DNA of 32,251 nt from Cellulomonas sp. ACRRI (GTDB lineage: Bacteria; Actinomycetota; Actinomycetes; Actinomycetales; Cellulomonadaceae), in the NCBI RefSeq assembly GCF_022346185.1, contig NZ_JAKRMS010000036.1, positions 1 to 32,251 of the forward strand. The letters are read 5' to 3'. Position 1 is the stretch's first letter; each line of letters starts with the position of its first letter. The notes beneath the pieces were generated by a model, which ran no database searches, had not been told where the DNA came from, and saw nothing but the letters and a program-made list of their open reading frames with translations. This document shows, in pieces, positions 1-7,638 of this stretch. A program made the position numbers and the translations under genes.

Positions 1-3000
1 GGCTGGTCCGCGGCCCCGGAGCCCGCCCCCACGCCGCGGGAGGCCGCGGACCAGCCCGCCCCCGGCGCGCCGGCGGGCGAGCGCCCGGGCACGGTGGCCG
101 CGCCCGTCGCCGAGCGCCCCGCGCACACCGGCGACGGCGCCGCGGTCCCGCCCGCTCCGGCGCCCGCCGCGACGCGCCCGCCGGAGCAGCCCGCGCCGCG
201 CGACCCCGAGCCCGCTCCGGCCACCTCCCCGGTGGCGACGGCCCAGCCGGCGACCGCCCCCTACGCCCCCGCGGCGAAGGCGGCCCGGGAGGCCGAGCAG
301 GAGGTCCCCGAGGCCTCGGACGAGACGCAGCGCCTGCGCGGCCCCGCCGCCCGGGTGGTCACCAACATGGAGGCCAGCCTGGAGGTGCCCACCGCGACGT
401 CGGTGCGCGCCATCCCGGCCAAGCTCCTGGTCGACAACCGCATCGTCATCAACAACCACCTGGCCCGCGGCCGGGGCGGCAAGGTCTCGTTCACGCACCT
501 CATCGGCTTCGCGCTGGTCGAGGCCGTCGGCGAGATGCCGGCGATGAACAGCGCCTACACGCTGGTCGACGGCAAGCCGGGCGTGCTGACGCCCGCGCAC
601 GTCAACCTCGGCCTCGCGATCGACCTGGCCAAGCCGGACGGCACCCGCCAGCTGCTGGTGCCGAGCATCAAGCAGGCCGAGACGCTCGACTTCGCGCAGT
701 TCTGGAACGCGTACGAGGACGTCGTGCGGCGCGCCCGCGGCGGCAAGCTCGGGGTCGACGACTTCGCGGGCACCACGCTGTCGCTGACCAACCCCGGCAC
801 CATCGGCACCGTGCACTCCGTGCCGCGGCTCATGCAGGGCCAGGGCACGATCATCGGCGTCGGCGCGATGGACTACCCCGCGGAGTTCCAGGGCACGTCC
901 GACGAGCAGCTCAACAAGATGGGCGTGTCGAAGGTGCTGACGGTGACGTCCACCTACGACCACCGGATCATCCAGGGCGCCCAGTCCGGCGACTTCCTGC
1001 GCATCCTGCACCGCAAGCTGCTCGGCGAGGACGGCTTCTACGACCGGGTGTTCGCGTCGCTGCGCGTGCCCTACGAGCCGATCCGCTGGGTCAAGGAGGC
1101 CGCCGACCCCGACGCCGAGGCCATCAAGCCCGCGCGGATCGCCGAGCTCATCCACGCCTACCGGTCGCGCGGCCACCTCATGGCCGACACCGACCCGCTG
1201 GCCTACCGGCTGCGCAAGCACCCGGACCTGGACGTGCAGACGCACGGGCTGTCGCTGTGGGACCTGGACCGGACGTTCCCGACCGGCGGGTTCACCGGCC
1301 GGCCGCGGGCCACGCTGCGCCAGGTGCTCGGCCTGCTGCGCGACTCGTACTGCCGCACCACCGGCTTCGAGTACATGCACCTGCAGGACCCGCGGCAGCG
1401 CCGCTGGCTCCAGGAGCGGCTGGAGGCGGGCTACGCCCCGACGCCCCGCGAGGACCAGCTGCGCATCCTGCGCCGCCTGAACGCGGCCGAGGCGTTCGAG
1501 ACGTTCCTGCAGACCAAGTACGTCGGGCAGAAGCGGTTCTCCCTGGAGGGCGGCGAGTCCGTCATCCCGCTGCTCGACGCCGTGCTGTCCCGCGCCGCGG
1601 AGTCCGGGCTGGACGAGGTCGCCATCGGCATGGCGCACCGCGGCCGGCTCAACGTCCTCGCGAACATCGCCGGCAAGTCCTACGGGCAGATCTTCAGCGA
1701 GTTCGAGGGCAACCAGGACCCCAAGTCCGTGCAGGGCTCCGGCGACGTGAAGTACCACCTGGGCACCGAGGGCGTGTTCCGCGCCGAGTCCGGCGCGTCC
1801 ACCCGCGTCTACCTGGCCGCGAACCCGTCCCACCTCGAGGCGGTCGACCCGGTGCTCGAGGGCATCGTGCGCGCCAAGCAGGACCGGATCGACCTCGGCG
1901 GCGACGGGTTCTCCGTGCTGCCGATCCTCATCCACGGCGACGCGGCGTTCGCGGGGCAGGGCGTGGTCTTCGAGACCCTCAACCTGGCCCAGCTGCGCGG
2001 CTACCGCACCGGCGGCACCATCCACGTCGTCATCAACAACCAGGTCGGCTTCACCACCGGCCCGTCGTCCTCGCGCTCCTCGCAGTACGCCACCGACGTG
2101 GCCAAGGGCCTGCAGGTCCCGATCTTCCACGTCAACGGCGACGACCCCGAGGCGTGCGTCCGGGTCGCCGAGCTCGCGTTCGAGTACCGCGAGCAGTTCG
2201 ACCGCGACGTCATCATCGACATGGTCTGCTACCGCCGCCGGGGCCACAACGAGGGCGACGACCCGTCGATGACCCAGCCGCTCATGTACAACCTCATCGA
2301 GGCCAAGCGCTCGGTGCGCAAGCTCTACACCGAGGCCCTGGTGTCCCGCGGGGACATCACGCTCGAGGAGGCCGAGCACGTGCTGCGCGACTACCAGGCG
2401 CAGCTCGAGCGGGTGTTCGCGGAGACCCGCGAGGAGGGCTGGACCCCGCCGTCGCCCGACGCCGAGCCGGTCGCCGGCCTGGAGCGCCCGGAGTCCCAGC
2501 GCGAGGACGCCGGCGTCATCATCGGCTGGCAGACCGCCGCGCCCGCCAAGGTCCTGGAGCGGATCGGCGCCGCGCACGTCCGTGCGCCGGAGGGCTTCAC
2601 GGTCCACCCGAAGCTCGCCCAGCTGCTCGCCAAGCGGGAGCAGATGTCCCGGGAGGGCGGCATCGACTGGGGCTTCGGCGAGATCCTGGCGTTCGGCTCC
2701 CTGCTCATCGAGGGCACCCCGGTGCGGCTCGCCGGGCAGGACTCCCGCCGCGGCACGTTCGTCCAGCGGCACGCCGTCCTGCACGACCGGGAGACCGGCG
2801 CCGAGTGGACCCCGCTGCTGTACCTGTCGGCGGACCAGGCGAAGTTCTGGGTCTACGACTCGTCGCTGTCGGAGTACGCGGCGCTCGGGTTCGAGTACGG
2901 CTACTCCGTCGAGCGCCCGGACGCCCTGGTGCTCTGGGAGGCGCAGTTCGGCGACTTCGTCAACGGCGCGCAGACCGTCATCGACGAGTTCATCTCCTCC

Positions 3001-3684
3001 GCCGAGCAGAAGTGGGGCCAGCACTCGTCCGTCGTGCTGCTGCTCCCCCACGGCTACGAGGGCCAGGGGCCGGACCACTCGTCGGCCCGCATCGAGCGGT
3101 TCCTGCAGCTGTGCGCCGAGGGCAACATGACCGTCGCGCAGCCGACGACCCCCGCGTCGTACTTCCACCTGCTGCGCCGCCAGGCCTACGCCCGGCCGCG
3201 CCGCCCGCTCATCGTCTTCACCCCGAAGTCGATGCTGCGGCTCAAGGCGGGCGCGTCGCCGGTCTCGGACTTCACGTCCGGCACGTTCCGCCCGGTCATC
3301 GGCGACGAGTCGGCCGCGGCGTCCGCCGCGCGGGTCGACCGCGTGCTGCTGTGCTCCGGCAAGCTCTACTGGGACCTCGTGGCCCAGCGGGAGAAGCGCG
3401 GCGACGAGCGCACGGCGATCGTCCGGTTCGAGCAGCTGTACCCGCTCGACCACGACGGCATCCGCGCGGCGCTCGCGCCGTTCGACGGGGCCGAGCTCGT
3501 CTGGGTCCAGGACGAGCCCCAGAACCAGGGCCCGTGGTCGTACGTGTCGCTCGCGCTGCCGCCGGTCGTGGGCGCGCCGGTCCGTGCCGTGTCCCGCCCG
3601 GCGTCGGCGTCCACGGCGGCCGGCTCGGCGAAGGCGCACCAGGCGGAGCAGGCGGAGATCCTGCGGGCGGCGTTCGACCGCTGA
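1..3684 (+). CDS. kgd: Multifunctional 2-oxoglutarate decarboxylase / dehydrogenase E1-E2-like protein, 5' end missing
   Basis: The frame is open from base 1 to the TGA at 3682-3684 (1,227 codons). The true N-terminus lies upstream, so the GTG at 94 is not taken as the start. The first ~110 visible residues are a Pro/Ala-rich linker. Next comes an E2-like acyltransferase domain, seen as [17 protein letters not shown] and the [11 protein letters not shown] block near 950-985. The ThDP-dependent E1 core follows, with [13 protein letters not shown] (~1630), [12 protein letters not shown] (~1933), HVNGDDPEA (~2128) and the C-terminal pyrimidine-binding half ([18 protein letters not shown], ~3050). 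This order is that of actinobacterial Kgd/OdhA, a roughly 1,230-1,270-residue TCA-cycle enzyme that decarboxylates 2-oxoglutarate and feeds succinyl-CoA formation with a lipoylated E2/E3. Only a short N-terminal piece should be missing. The family is known to be restrained by the FHA protein GarA/OdhI; nothing here shows that. A hairpin follows the stop. Confidence 0.97.
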   Translation, partial: GWSAAPEPAPTPREAADQPAPGAPAGERPGTVAAPVAERPAHTGDGAAVPPAPAPAATRPPEQPAPRDPEPAPATSPVATAQPATAPYAPAAKAAREAEQEVPEASDETQRLRGPAARVVTNMEASLEVPTATSVRAIPAKLLVDNRIVINNHLARGRGGKVSFTHLIGFALVEAVGEMPAMNSAYTLVDGKPGVLTPAHVNLGLAIDLAKPDGTRQLLVPSIKQAETLDFAQFWNAYEDVVRRARGGKLGVDDFAGTTLSLTNPGTIGTVHSVPRLMQGQGTIIGVGAMDYPAEFQGTSDEQLNKMGVSKVLTVTSTYDHRIIQGAQSGDFLRILHRKLLGEDGFYDRVFASLRVPYEPIRWVKEAADPDAEAIKPARIAELIHAYRSRGHLMADTDPLAYRLRKHPDLDVQTHGLSLWDLDRTFPTGGFTGRPRATLRQVLGLLRDSYCRTTGFEYMHLQDPRQRRWLQERLEAGYAPTPREDQLRILRRLNAAEAFETFLQTKYVGQKRFSLEGGESVIPLLDAVLSRAAESGLDEVAIGMAHRGRLNVLANIAGKSYGQIFSEFEGNQDPKSVQGSGDVKYHLGTEGVFRAESGASTRVYLAANPSHLEAVDPVLEGIVRAKQDRIDLGGDGFSVLPILIHGDAAFAGQGVVFETLNLAQLRGYRTGGTIHVVINNQVGFTTGPSSSRSSQYATDVAKGLQVPIFHVNGDDPEACVRVAELAFEYREQFDRDVIIDMVCYRRRGHNEGDDPSMTQPLMYNLIEAKRSVRKLYTEALVSRGDITLEEAEHVLRDYQAQLERVFAETREEGWTPPSPDAEPVAGLERPESQREDAGVIIGWQTAAPAKVLERIGAAHVRAPEGFTVHPKLAQLLAKREQMSREGGIDWGFGEILAFGSLLIEGTPVRLAGQDSRRGTFVQRHAVLHDRETGAEWTPLLYLSADQAKFWVYDSSLSEYAALGFEYGYSVERPDALVLWEAQFGDFVNGAQTVIDEFISSAEQKWGQHSSVVLLLPHGYEGQGPDHSSARIERFLQLCAEGNMTVAQPTTPASYFHLLRRQAYARPRRPLIVFTPKSMLRLKAGASPVSDFTSGTFRPVIGDESAAASAARVDRVLLCSGKLYWDLVAQREKRGDERTAIVRFEQLYPLDHDGIRAALAPFDGAELVWVQDEPQNQGPWSYVSLALPPVVGAPVRAVSRPASASTAAGSAKAHQAEQAEILRAAFDR

Positions 3685-3700
3685 CCCGCGGGCACGACAC

Positions 3701-3735
3701 GGAGGCCGGCCGTCCCTCGGGGGCGGCCGGCCTCC
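3701..3735 (+). terminator. Hairpin terminator after kgd
   Basis: Perfect 12-bp stem GGAGGCCGGCCG / CGGCCGGCCTCC with an 11-base loop, starting 16 bases after the kgd stop. There is no T-run, as is common for terminators in very GC-rich actinobacteria. Confidence 0.75.
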
Positions 3736-3773
3736 GCCGCATCCGGGAGGTGCGCGCGGTGGCGCCCATCGAT

Positions 3774-3847
3774 CGCCGAGATAGGACCCGCGGGCCGACG
3801 TAGGACCGTCCAGGGTCCTACCTCGGCGCGCAGGCCCTATCTCGGCG
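3774..3847. repeat. Nested CGCCGAG-tipped palindrome (copy 1)
   Basis: Outer arms CGCCGAGATAGG (3774-3785) and CCTATCTCGGCG (3836-3847) are exact reverse complements. An inner pair, CCGACGTAGGACC (3795-3807) and GGTCCTACCTCGG (3814-3826), is complementary with one mismatch. The same sentence, CCGAGATAGGACC, is thus written about four times, two in each orientation. It sits between the ends of kgd and the convergent GlxA-type gene. A related element with the same tips is at 5161-5226, and looser ones are at 13229 and 20163. It could be a small dispersed palindromic repeat or a bidirectional terminator. Confidence 0.7.
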
Positions 3848-3879
3848 CGTGGGGCGGGCCGGGCGGGGCGCCGGCCGGG

Positions 3880-4863
3880 TCAGGCGACGGACATGCGGTC
3901 GGCGGCCGACTCCGCCTCGTCCGTGCACGCGAACTGGCGCCGGTACGCCTGCGGGCTCGTGCCCAGGACCCGCGCGAAGTGGTGCCGCAGGATCGCCGCG
4001 CTGCCGAACCCGCTCGTGCGGGCGACCTCGTCGACCCCCGCCGACGTGCGCTCGAGCATCTCCTGCGCCCGCACCAGCCGCTGCCGGGTGACCCACGCGG
4101 CGGGCGTCGTGCCGGTCTCCGCGCGGAACCGGCGGGCGAACGTGCGCTCCGACATCAGCGCGCGCGCCGCGAGCTCCGGGACGGTGAGCTCGGCGTCGAG
4201 GTGCTCGCCCATCCACGCGAGCAGCGGCGCCAGCGTGTCCGCGTCGCAGGGCAGCGGGGTGTCGACGTACTGCGCCTGCCCGCCGTCCCGGTGCGGCGGC
4301 ACGACCATCCGGCGGGCGACGAGCGCGGCCTGCTGCGCGCCCAGCTCGCGGCGGAGCAGGTGCAGGCACGCGTCGATGCCCGCGGCCGTGCCGGCGCTGC
4401 TGATCACGCGCCGGTCCTCGACGTAGAGCACCGCGGGGTCGACCTGCGCGGTGGGGTACCGGCGCTGCAGGTCGTCGGCGTACATCCAGTGCGTGGTGCA
4501 CCGGCGGCCGTCGAGCAGCCCGGCCTCCCCCAGCGCGAACGTCCCGGAGCAGATGCTCATCACCCACGCGCCGCGGTCGTGGGCCGCGCGCAGCGCGTCG
4601 CGGGCGGGCGCCGGCAGGCCGTACGGCGCCTTGTACGGCAGGGCCACGACGAGGTCGGCGTCCGCGGCCACGTCCAGACCGGCGGTCACCTCGACGGCCA
4701 GCCCCGGCTCCATCGGCACCCGGCCCGGCTCCGGGGTGCACAGCGTGAAGTCGAACGTCGGCCCGCCGGTGTCCGAGCGGTCGATGCCGAACACCTCGAG
4801 CACCAGCCCGAGCTCGAACGCGGACACCCCGGGCACCGCGATCGCGGCGACTCGCTGCAGCAT
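3880..4863 (-). CDS. GlxA-type AraC-family transcriptional regulator (DJ-1/PfpI-like domain plus AraC HTH)
   Basis: 327 residues from the ATG at 4863. A longer open frame exists upstream, but family similarity begins at MLQRVAAIAVPGVSAFELGL. Residues ~4-175 form a DJ-1/PfpI class-I amidotransferase-like sensor domain. Its nucleophile-elbow-like SICSGTFALGEAGLLDGR has Cys105. Residues ~215-310 form the double helix-turn-helix AraC domain (ALMSERTFARRFRAETGTTPAAWV, then VARTSGFGSAAILRHHFARVLGTSPQAYRRQF). Such proteins are cytosolic activators or repressors, often next to a divergently read target. Here the divergent gene is a 51-residue membrane peptide, and the 94-base spacer holds repeated dyads that may be its operator. 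The effector cannot be told from sequence. Confidence 0.93.
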   Translation of the reverse strand: MLQRVAAIAVPGVSAFELGLVLEVFGIDRSDTGGPTFDFTLCTPEPGRVPMEPGLAVEVTAGLDVAADADLVVALPYKAPYGLPAPARDALRAAHDRGAWVMSICSGTFALGEAGLLDGRRCTTHWMYADDLQRRYPTAQVDPAVLYVEDRRVISSAGTAAGIDACLHLLRRELGAQQAALVARRMVVPPHRDGGQAQYVDTPLPCDADTLAPLLAWMGEHLDAELTVPELAARALMSERTFARRFRAETGTTPAAWVTRQRLVRAQEMLERTSAGVDEVARTSGFGSAAILRHHFARVLGTSPQAYRRQFACTDEAESAADRMSVA

Positions 4864-4872
4864 GCCGCCGAG

Positions 4873-4947
4873 CCTGCCACGGAACTGGCGGTAAGTCGAT
4901 GGGGTACGGCAGTCCTGCCACTCGTGGCGGGATCTCGCGCCCGGCAG
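4873..4947. promoter_or_regulatory. Repeated dyads in the GlxA-type regulator divergon (candidate operator)
   Basis: The module CCTGCCAC-N5-TGGCGG (4873-4891) recurs as CCTGCCAC-N3-TGGCGG (4914-4930). Each TGGCGG is followed by CGGCAG (4907-4912 and 4942-4947). The repeats fill the spacer between the divergent starts at 4863 and 4958, where an autoregulated AraC-type protein would bind. No convincing -10 hexamer could be fixed for either gene. Confidence 0.45.
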
Positions 4948-4957
4948 GCTTTCTGCC

Positions 4958-5113
4958 ATGACGACGCTGATCCTCGCCCTCGCCCTGATCACGCTGACCG
5001 CCTGGCTCGGCGCCCGGCTGTACGACTGGCTGCGCACCGACGGGCTCGGTCGCCGCGAGCCCCCGGCCTCCCACCACGACTGGACCGAGGACGCCGACCG
5101 CTACCTGCACTGA
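4958..5113 (+). CDS. Small single-span membrane peptide (51 aa), divergent from the GlxA-type regulator
   Basis: ATG at 4958 to TGA at 5111-5113, 51 residues. Residues ~3-20 (LILALALITLTAWLGARL) are hydrophobic and could form one membrane span or an uncleaved signal anchor. The rest is a short polar tail ending HHDWTEDADRYLH. I do not recognise a family. Support comes from the clean hydrophobic-then-polar design, GC-rich third positions, and its position 94 bases from the divergent regulator, a usual target-gene arrangement. The start lacks a clear Shine-Dalgarno (GGCAGGCTTTCTGCC precedes it), which lowers confidence. It could be a stress or envelope microprotein controlled by the regulator, or a chance frame. 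Confidence 0.5.
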   Translation: MTTLILALALITLTAWLGARLYDWLRTDGLGRREPPASHHDWTEDADRYLH

Positions 5114-5160
5114 CCCGCGCCCTCCCCCGCCCGCCCGCGCCCCGCACTCCCGCGTCCGCC

Positions 5161-5226
5161 CGCCGAGATGGCACCTCTCGGCTGCGGCGGCGCGGCCCCT
5201 CGCAGCCGAGGGTTGCCATCTCGGCG
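5161..5226. repeat. Nested CGCCGAG-tipped palindrome (copy 2)
   Basis: Outer arms CGCCGAGATGGCA (5161-5173) and TGCCATCTCGGCG (5214-5226) are exact reverse complements over 13 bp. An inner pair, CTCGGCTGCG (5177-5186) and CGCAGCCGAG (5201-5210), is also exact. The tips match copy 1 (CGCCGAGAT). It lies in the 209-base gap between the small membrane gene and the SGNH-like gene, with no CDS of its own. Confidence 0.72.
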
Positions 5227-5322
5227 GGGGCCGCGCGTCGGCGGGCATCCCGGGCCGTCGGGCTGCGAGACTGGGCCCGCCCCCGCGACCGCGGGCGGGC
5301 ACGGCGAGCGGGAGGACGGGAC

Positions 5323-5922
5323 GTGGGCGAGCTGCCGCTGCGCCTGGTGGTGATCGGGGACGAGCTGGCCGCGGGTGCCGGCGACCCGCGGGCGCTGGGC
5401 TGGGTCGGCCGGGTGGCCGCGCGGACCACGACGCCCGTGCCGCCGACGGTGCTGACCCTGGCGGTCCCCGGCGAGACCACCTCCGGCCTGTCCGCCCGCT
5501 GGGAGGAGGAGGTCGGCCGCCGCGCCTCCGCCGAGGCCGACACCCGGCTGGTCGTCTCGCTCGGGCGCGCCGACGCGCTGGCCGGGCTCTCGCTCGCGCG
5601 CAGCCGGCTCAACCTCGCGAACATCCTGGACGCCGCGGAGCAGCGCCGGATGCCGGCGTTCGTGGTCGGCCCGCCGCCGGGCGCGGGCGTCGACCCGACG
5701 ACGCTCGCCGACCTGTCCGCCGCGTTCGCCGACGTCACCACGCGCCGCCGGGTGCCGTACGTCGACACGTTCACGCCGCTCGCCGGGCACGAGCAGTGGC
5801 TCGCGGACCTCGCGGCGGGCGACGGCGCGCTGCCGGGCCAGGCCGGCTACGGGCTGATGGCCTGGCTGGTGCTGCACTCGCACTGGAACGCCTGGCTCGG
5901 CCTGCCGGAGGACGTGGTCTGA
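5323..5922 (+). CDS. SGNH/GDSL-hydrolase-fold protein with catalytic residues replaced
   Basis: 199 residues from a GTG at 5323, preceded by GGGAGGA at a good distance. Block I reads LVVIGDELAAGAGDPRALGW, so Glu14 stands where the nucleophile serine of GDSL should be. Block III, normally GxND, reads LGRADAL, with Ala83 for the oxyanion Asn. Block V, normally DxxHP, reads DGALP, keeping Asp167 but with Leu170 for His. The C-terminal HSHWNAWLGL matches the usual fold end. The fold is therefore clear but the esterase machinery is gone, so this is probably a binding or structural pseudoenzyme. No signal peptide is visible. Its stop is only 11 bases from the convergent padR stop. Confidence 0.85.
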   Translation: MGELPLRLVVIGDELAAGAGDPRALGWVGRVAARTTTPVPPTVLTLAVPGETTSGLSARWEEEVGRRASAEADTRLVVSLGRADALAGLSLARSRLNLANILDAAEQRRMPAFVVGPPPGAGVDPTTLADLSAAFADVTTRRRVPYVDTFTPLAGHEQWLADLAAGDGALPGQAGYGLMAWLVLHSHWNAWLGLPEDVV

Positions 5923-5933
5923 CCGCCGGGCCC

Positions 5934-6683
5934 TCAGCCCCGCGGCAGCGTCGCGGCGATCGCCGACCTCGCGCTGGCCAGCACCGTCCGCACCGTGTCG
6001 GCCGTGAGGGCCGACGGCCCGCCGTCCGCCTCCGCCCGCCGGACGGCGTCCCGCACCTCCGCGCGGAACGCCGCGAGGTCGGCCTCGATCTGCGACCGCC
6101 GCGCCCGCGCGGCCCGGCGCTCCTCGGCCGCCGTGCGCCGCTCCCGGTCGGCCGCGCGGCGCTCGTGGTCAGCGCCCGCCGCGCGCGCCGGCCCGTCGCC
6201 GGGCGCGCCCGGCTGCGGGACCCAGCCGCCGGGGAACGGACCGGCCCCCGGTCCCCCGGGGGACCCGGCCCGCGGGTCCCGGGTCCGCAGCGCCGCGGCC
6301 CGCGCCTGCTGCGCCGCGGCGGCCATCTCCGCGCGCATCCCCGCCATCGACCCCGCGACCTCGGCCCGCACCTGCGCGGCGAGCTCCCGGACCACGTCGG
6401 CCAGCTCGTGCTCGAGCGCGGCGAGCTCGGCCCGGTGCTCGTCGACCTCCTGGCGGCCGCGGTCGGTCAGCGCGTACAGCGTCTTGCGGCCCGACTCCGT
6501 CCGCGCCACGAGCCCCTCCTCCTCGAGCCGGGCGAGCCGGGGGTACACCGTCCCGGCGCTCGGCCGGTAGGTGCCCCCGAACCGGTCGGACAGCGCCCGG
6601 ATGAGCTCGTACCCGTGCCGCGGGCCGGCCTCGAGGAGGGACAGCAGGTACAGCCGGAGCTGCCCGTGCCCGAACACGGCCAT
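5934..6683 (-). CDS. PadR-family transcriptional regulator with long charged C-terminus
   Basis: 249 residues. The ATG at 6683 overlaps the stop of the upstream DUF4097 gene (TGATG), so translation is probably coupled. Residues ~5-85 are the PadR winged helix (LRLYLLSLLEAGPRHGYELI, GTYRPSAGTVYPRLARLEEEGLV, GRKTLYALTDRGRQEV). A helical dimerisation stretch follows (to ~130), then a Gly/Pro linker (~145-175), then a highly charged Arg/Glu helix that could be a coiled coil (~180-235). PadR proteins are mostly repressors that bind AT-rich dyads at their own operon. An AT-rich repeat sits on the promoter upstream of the DUF4097 gene, so autorepression of the pair is the likely role. The inducer is unknown. 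Confidence 0.93.
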   Translation of the reverse strand: MAVFGHGQLRLYLLSLLEAGPRHGYELIRALSDRFGGTYRPSAGTVYPRLARLEEEGLVARTESGRKTLYALTDRGRQEVDEHRAELAALEHELADVVRELAAQVRAEVAGSMAGMRAEMAAAAQQARAAALRTRDPRAGSPGGPGAGPFPGGWVPQPGAPGDGPARAAGADHERRAADRERRTAAEERRAARARRSQIEADLAAFRAEVRDAVRRAEADGGPSALTADTVRTVLASARSAIAATLPRG

Positions 6684-7525
6684 CAGGCGTCGCCCGCGTC
6701 GACCACCGGCTCGGCGAGCGGGGCGCCGTGCAGCACCGTCAGGTGGCCGGACACGGTCTGGGAGTAGACGTAGCAGGTGGCGCGGTCGTCGCGCAGGTCG
6801 ACCGTGGTGCGCCCGGGCCGGCGGTCGCCGCGGTCGACACCGTCCACCACGACCCGGCCGGAGACGCTGCGCGCCTCGACGCCGACGCCGTGACCGGCGG
6901 GCAGCCGCACCGCGACGTCGCCGGAGACGGTCCGGACGTGGCACACCGAGGTCGGCGCCAGGCAGTCGAGCGTGACCTCGCCCGAGACGGTCGTGACGGA
7001 GACCCGGTGCAGCGCGCCGGAGGCGGTCGCCGCGCCGGAGACCGTGCCGATCGACAGGTCGCCCAGGTGGTCGCGGACCACCACGTCGGAGGAGACGCTC
7101 TTGGCCGACAGCGCGCCGCGGGTGCCGTCGACGACCACCCCGCCGCCGACCGTCGACACCGTGGCGTCCTGCTGGACCCCGGCGAGCAGCAGGTCCGCGT
7201 TGACGGAGCCCAGCGACGCGACGACCGCCTGCGGCACCGCGAGGTGCACCTCCACCCGGTCCCGCTGGCCGGGCCCGCGGAGCCGCTCGAGGAAGCCGTC
7301 GATCCCGGTCACGGACCGCACGCCGGCCCACAGCGCGCCGTCGGCGTAGGTCACCTCGAGCGGCGAGCCGTCGACCCGGTGCACCTCGAGGCGCGCGCCG
7401 GTCAGCGTGGGGTCGTCGTGCGCGACGACGTCCACCCGGCCGCCGCTGACCTGGACGCGCAGCGAGCGCACGTCCTCCACCTCGATGATCTGCGGGCCGA
7501 TGACGACCCAGGACTCCGTGGCCAT
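6683..7525 (-). CDS. DUF4097-family beta-repeat protein, co-operonic with PadR
   Basis: 280 residues from the ATG at 7525. GGAGGAG seven bases upstream decides this start over an in-frame ATG at 7543. After MATESWVVIGPQIIEVEDV the protein is a run of short beta-strand repeats built around SV(S/N)xD, xTVSGxV and RSVSGRVVVDG motifs (residues ~90-260), the DUF4097 putative-adhesin signature. There is no signal peptide or membrane span, so a cytosolic or peripheral location is likely. DUF4097 genes commonly travel with PadR regulators in Actinobacteria, and the stop/start overlap fits that. Biochemical function is not known. Confidence 0.9.
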   Translation of the reverse strand: MATESWVVIGPQIIEVEDVRSLRVQVSGGRVDVVAHDDPTLTGARLEVHRVDGSPLEVTYADGALWAGVRSVTGIDGFLERLRGPGQRDRVEVHLAVPQAVVASLGSVNADLLLAGVQQDATVSTVGGGVVVDGTRGALSAKSVSSDVVVRDHLGDLSIGTVSGAATASGALHRVSVTTVSGEVTLDCLAPTSVCHVRTVSGDVAVRLPAGHGVGVEARSVSGRVVVDGVDRGDRRPGRTTVDLRDDRATCYVYSQTVSGHLTVLHGAPLAEPVVDAGDA

Positions 7526-7548
7526 GACGCTGCTCCTCCACATCGAGA

Positions 7549-7593
7549 TATATCGCGTTCAGACACGCTATATCGCGTCCGCGGTGGCGGCAA
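7549..7593 (-). promoter_or_regulatory. Promoter and probable PadR operator of the DUF4097-padR operon
   Basis: On the minus strand TTGCCG (plus 7588-7593) is followed after 17 bases by TAGCGT (plus 7565-7570), a good -35/-10 pair. The 9-bp sequence TATATCGCG occurs at 7549-7557 and again at 7569-7577, exactly 20 bp apart. One copy covers the -10 region and the other lies just past the expected transcription start. The first copy includes the palindrome GATATATC (7547-7554). This AT-rich island in GC-rich DNA is typical of a PadR site. Confidence 0.7.
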
Positions 7594-7597
7594 GGGC

Positions 7598-7638
7598 GAC
7601 CGCGGGCCGGGCGGGCCGGGCGCCGGACCCCCGCGGTC
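7598..7638 (-). terminator. Hairpin at the 3' end of the pilT-like gene
   Basis: GACCGCGGG (7598-7606) pairs perfectly with CCCGCGGTC (7630-7638), which overlaps the stop codon. The GC-rich loop can fold further. It separates the pilT-like gene from the DUF4097 promoter, whose -35 starts 5 bases beyond it. Confidence 0.55.

Noticed and set aside
1257..3803. 848-codon open frame overlapping kgd in another frame
   Set aside because: Composition is Arg/Pro/Ala/Gly-rich with no recognisable domain. It is a shadow of kgd caused by high third-position GC.
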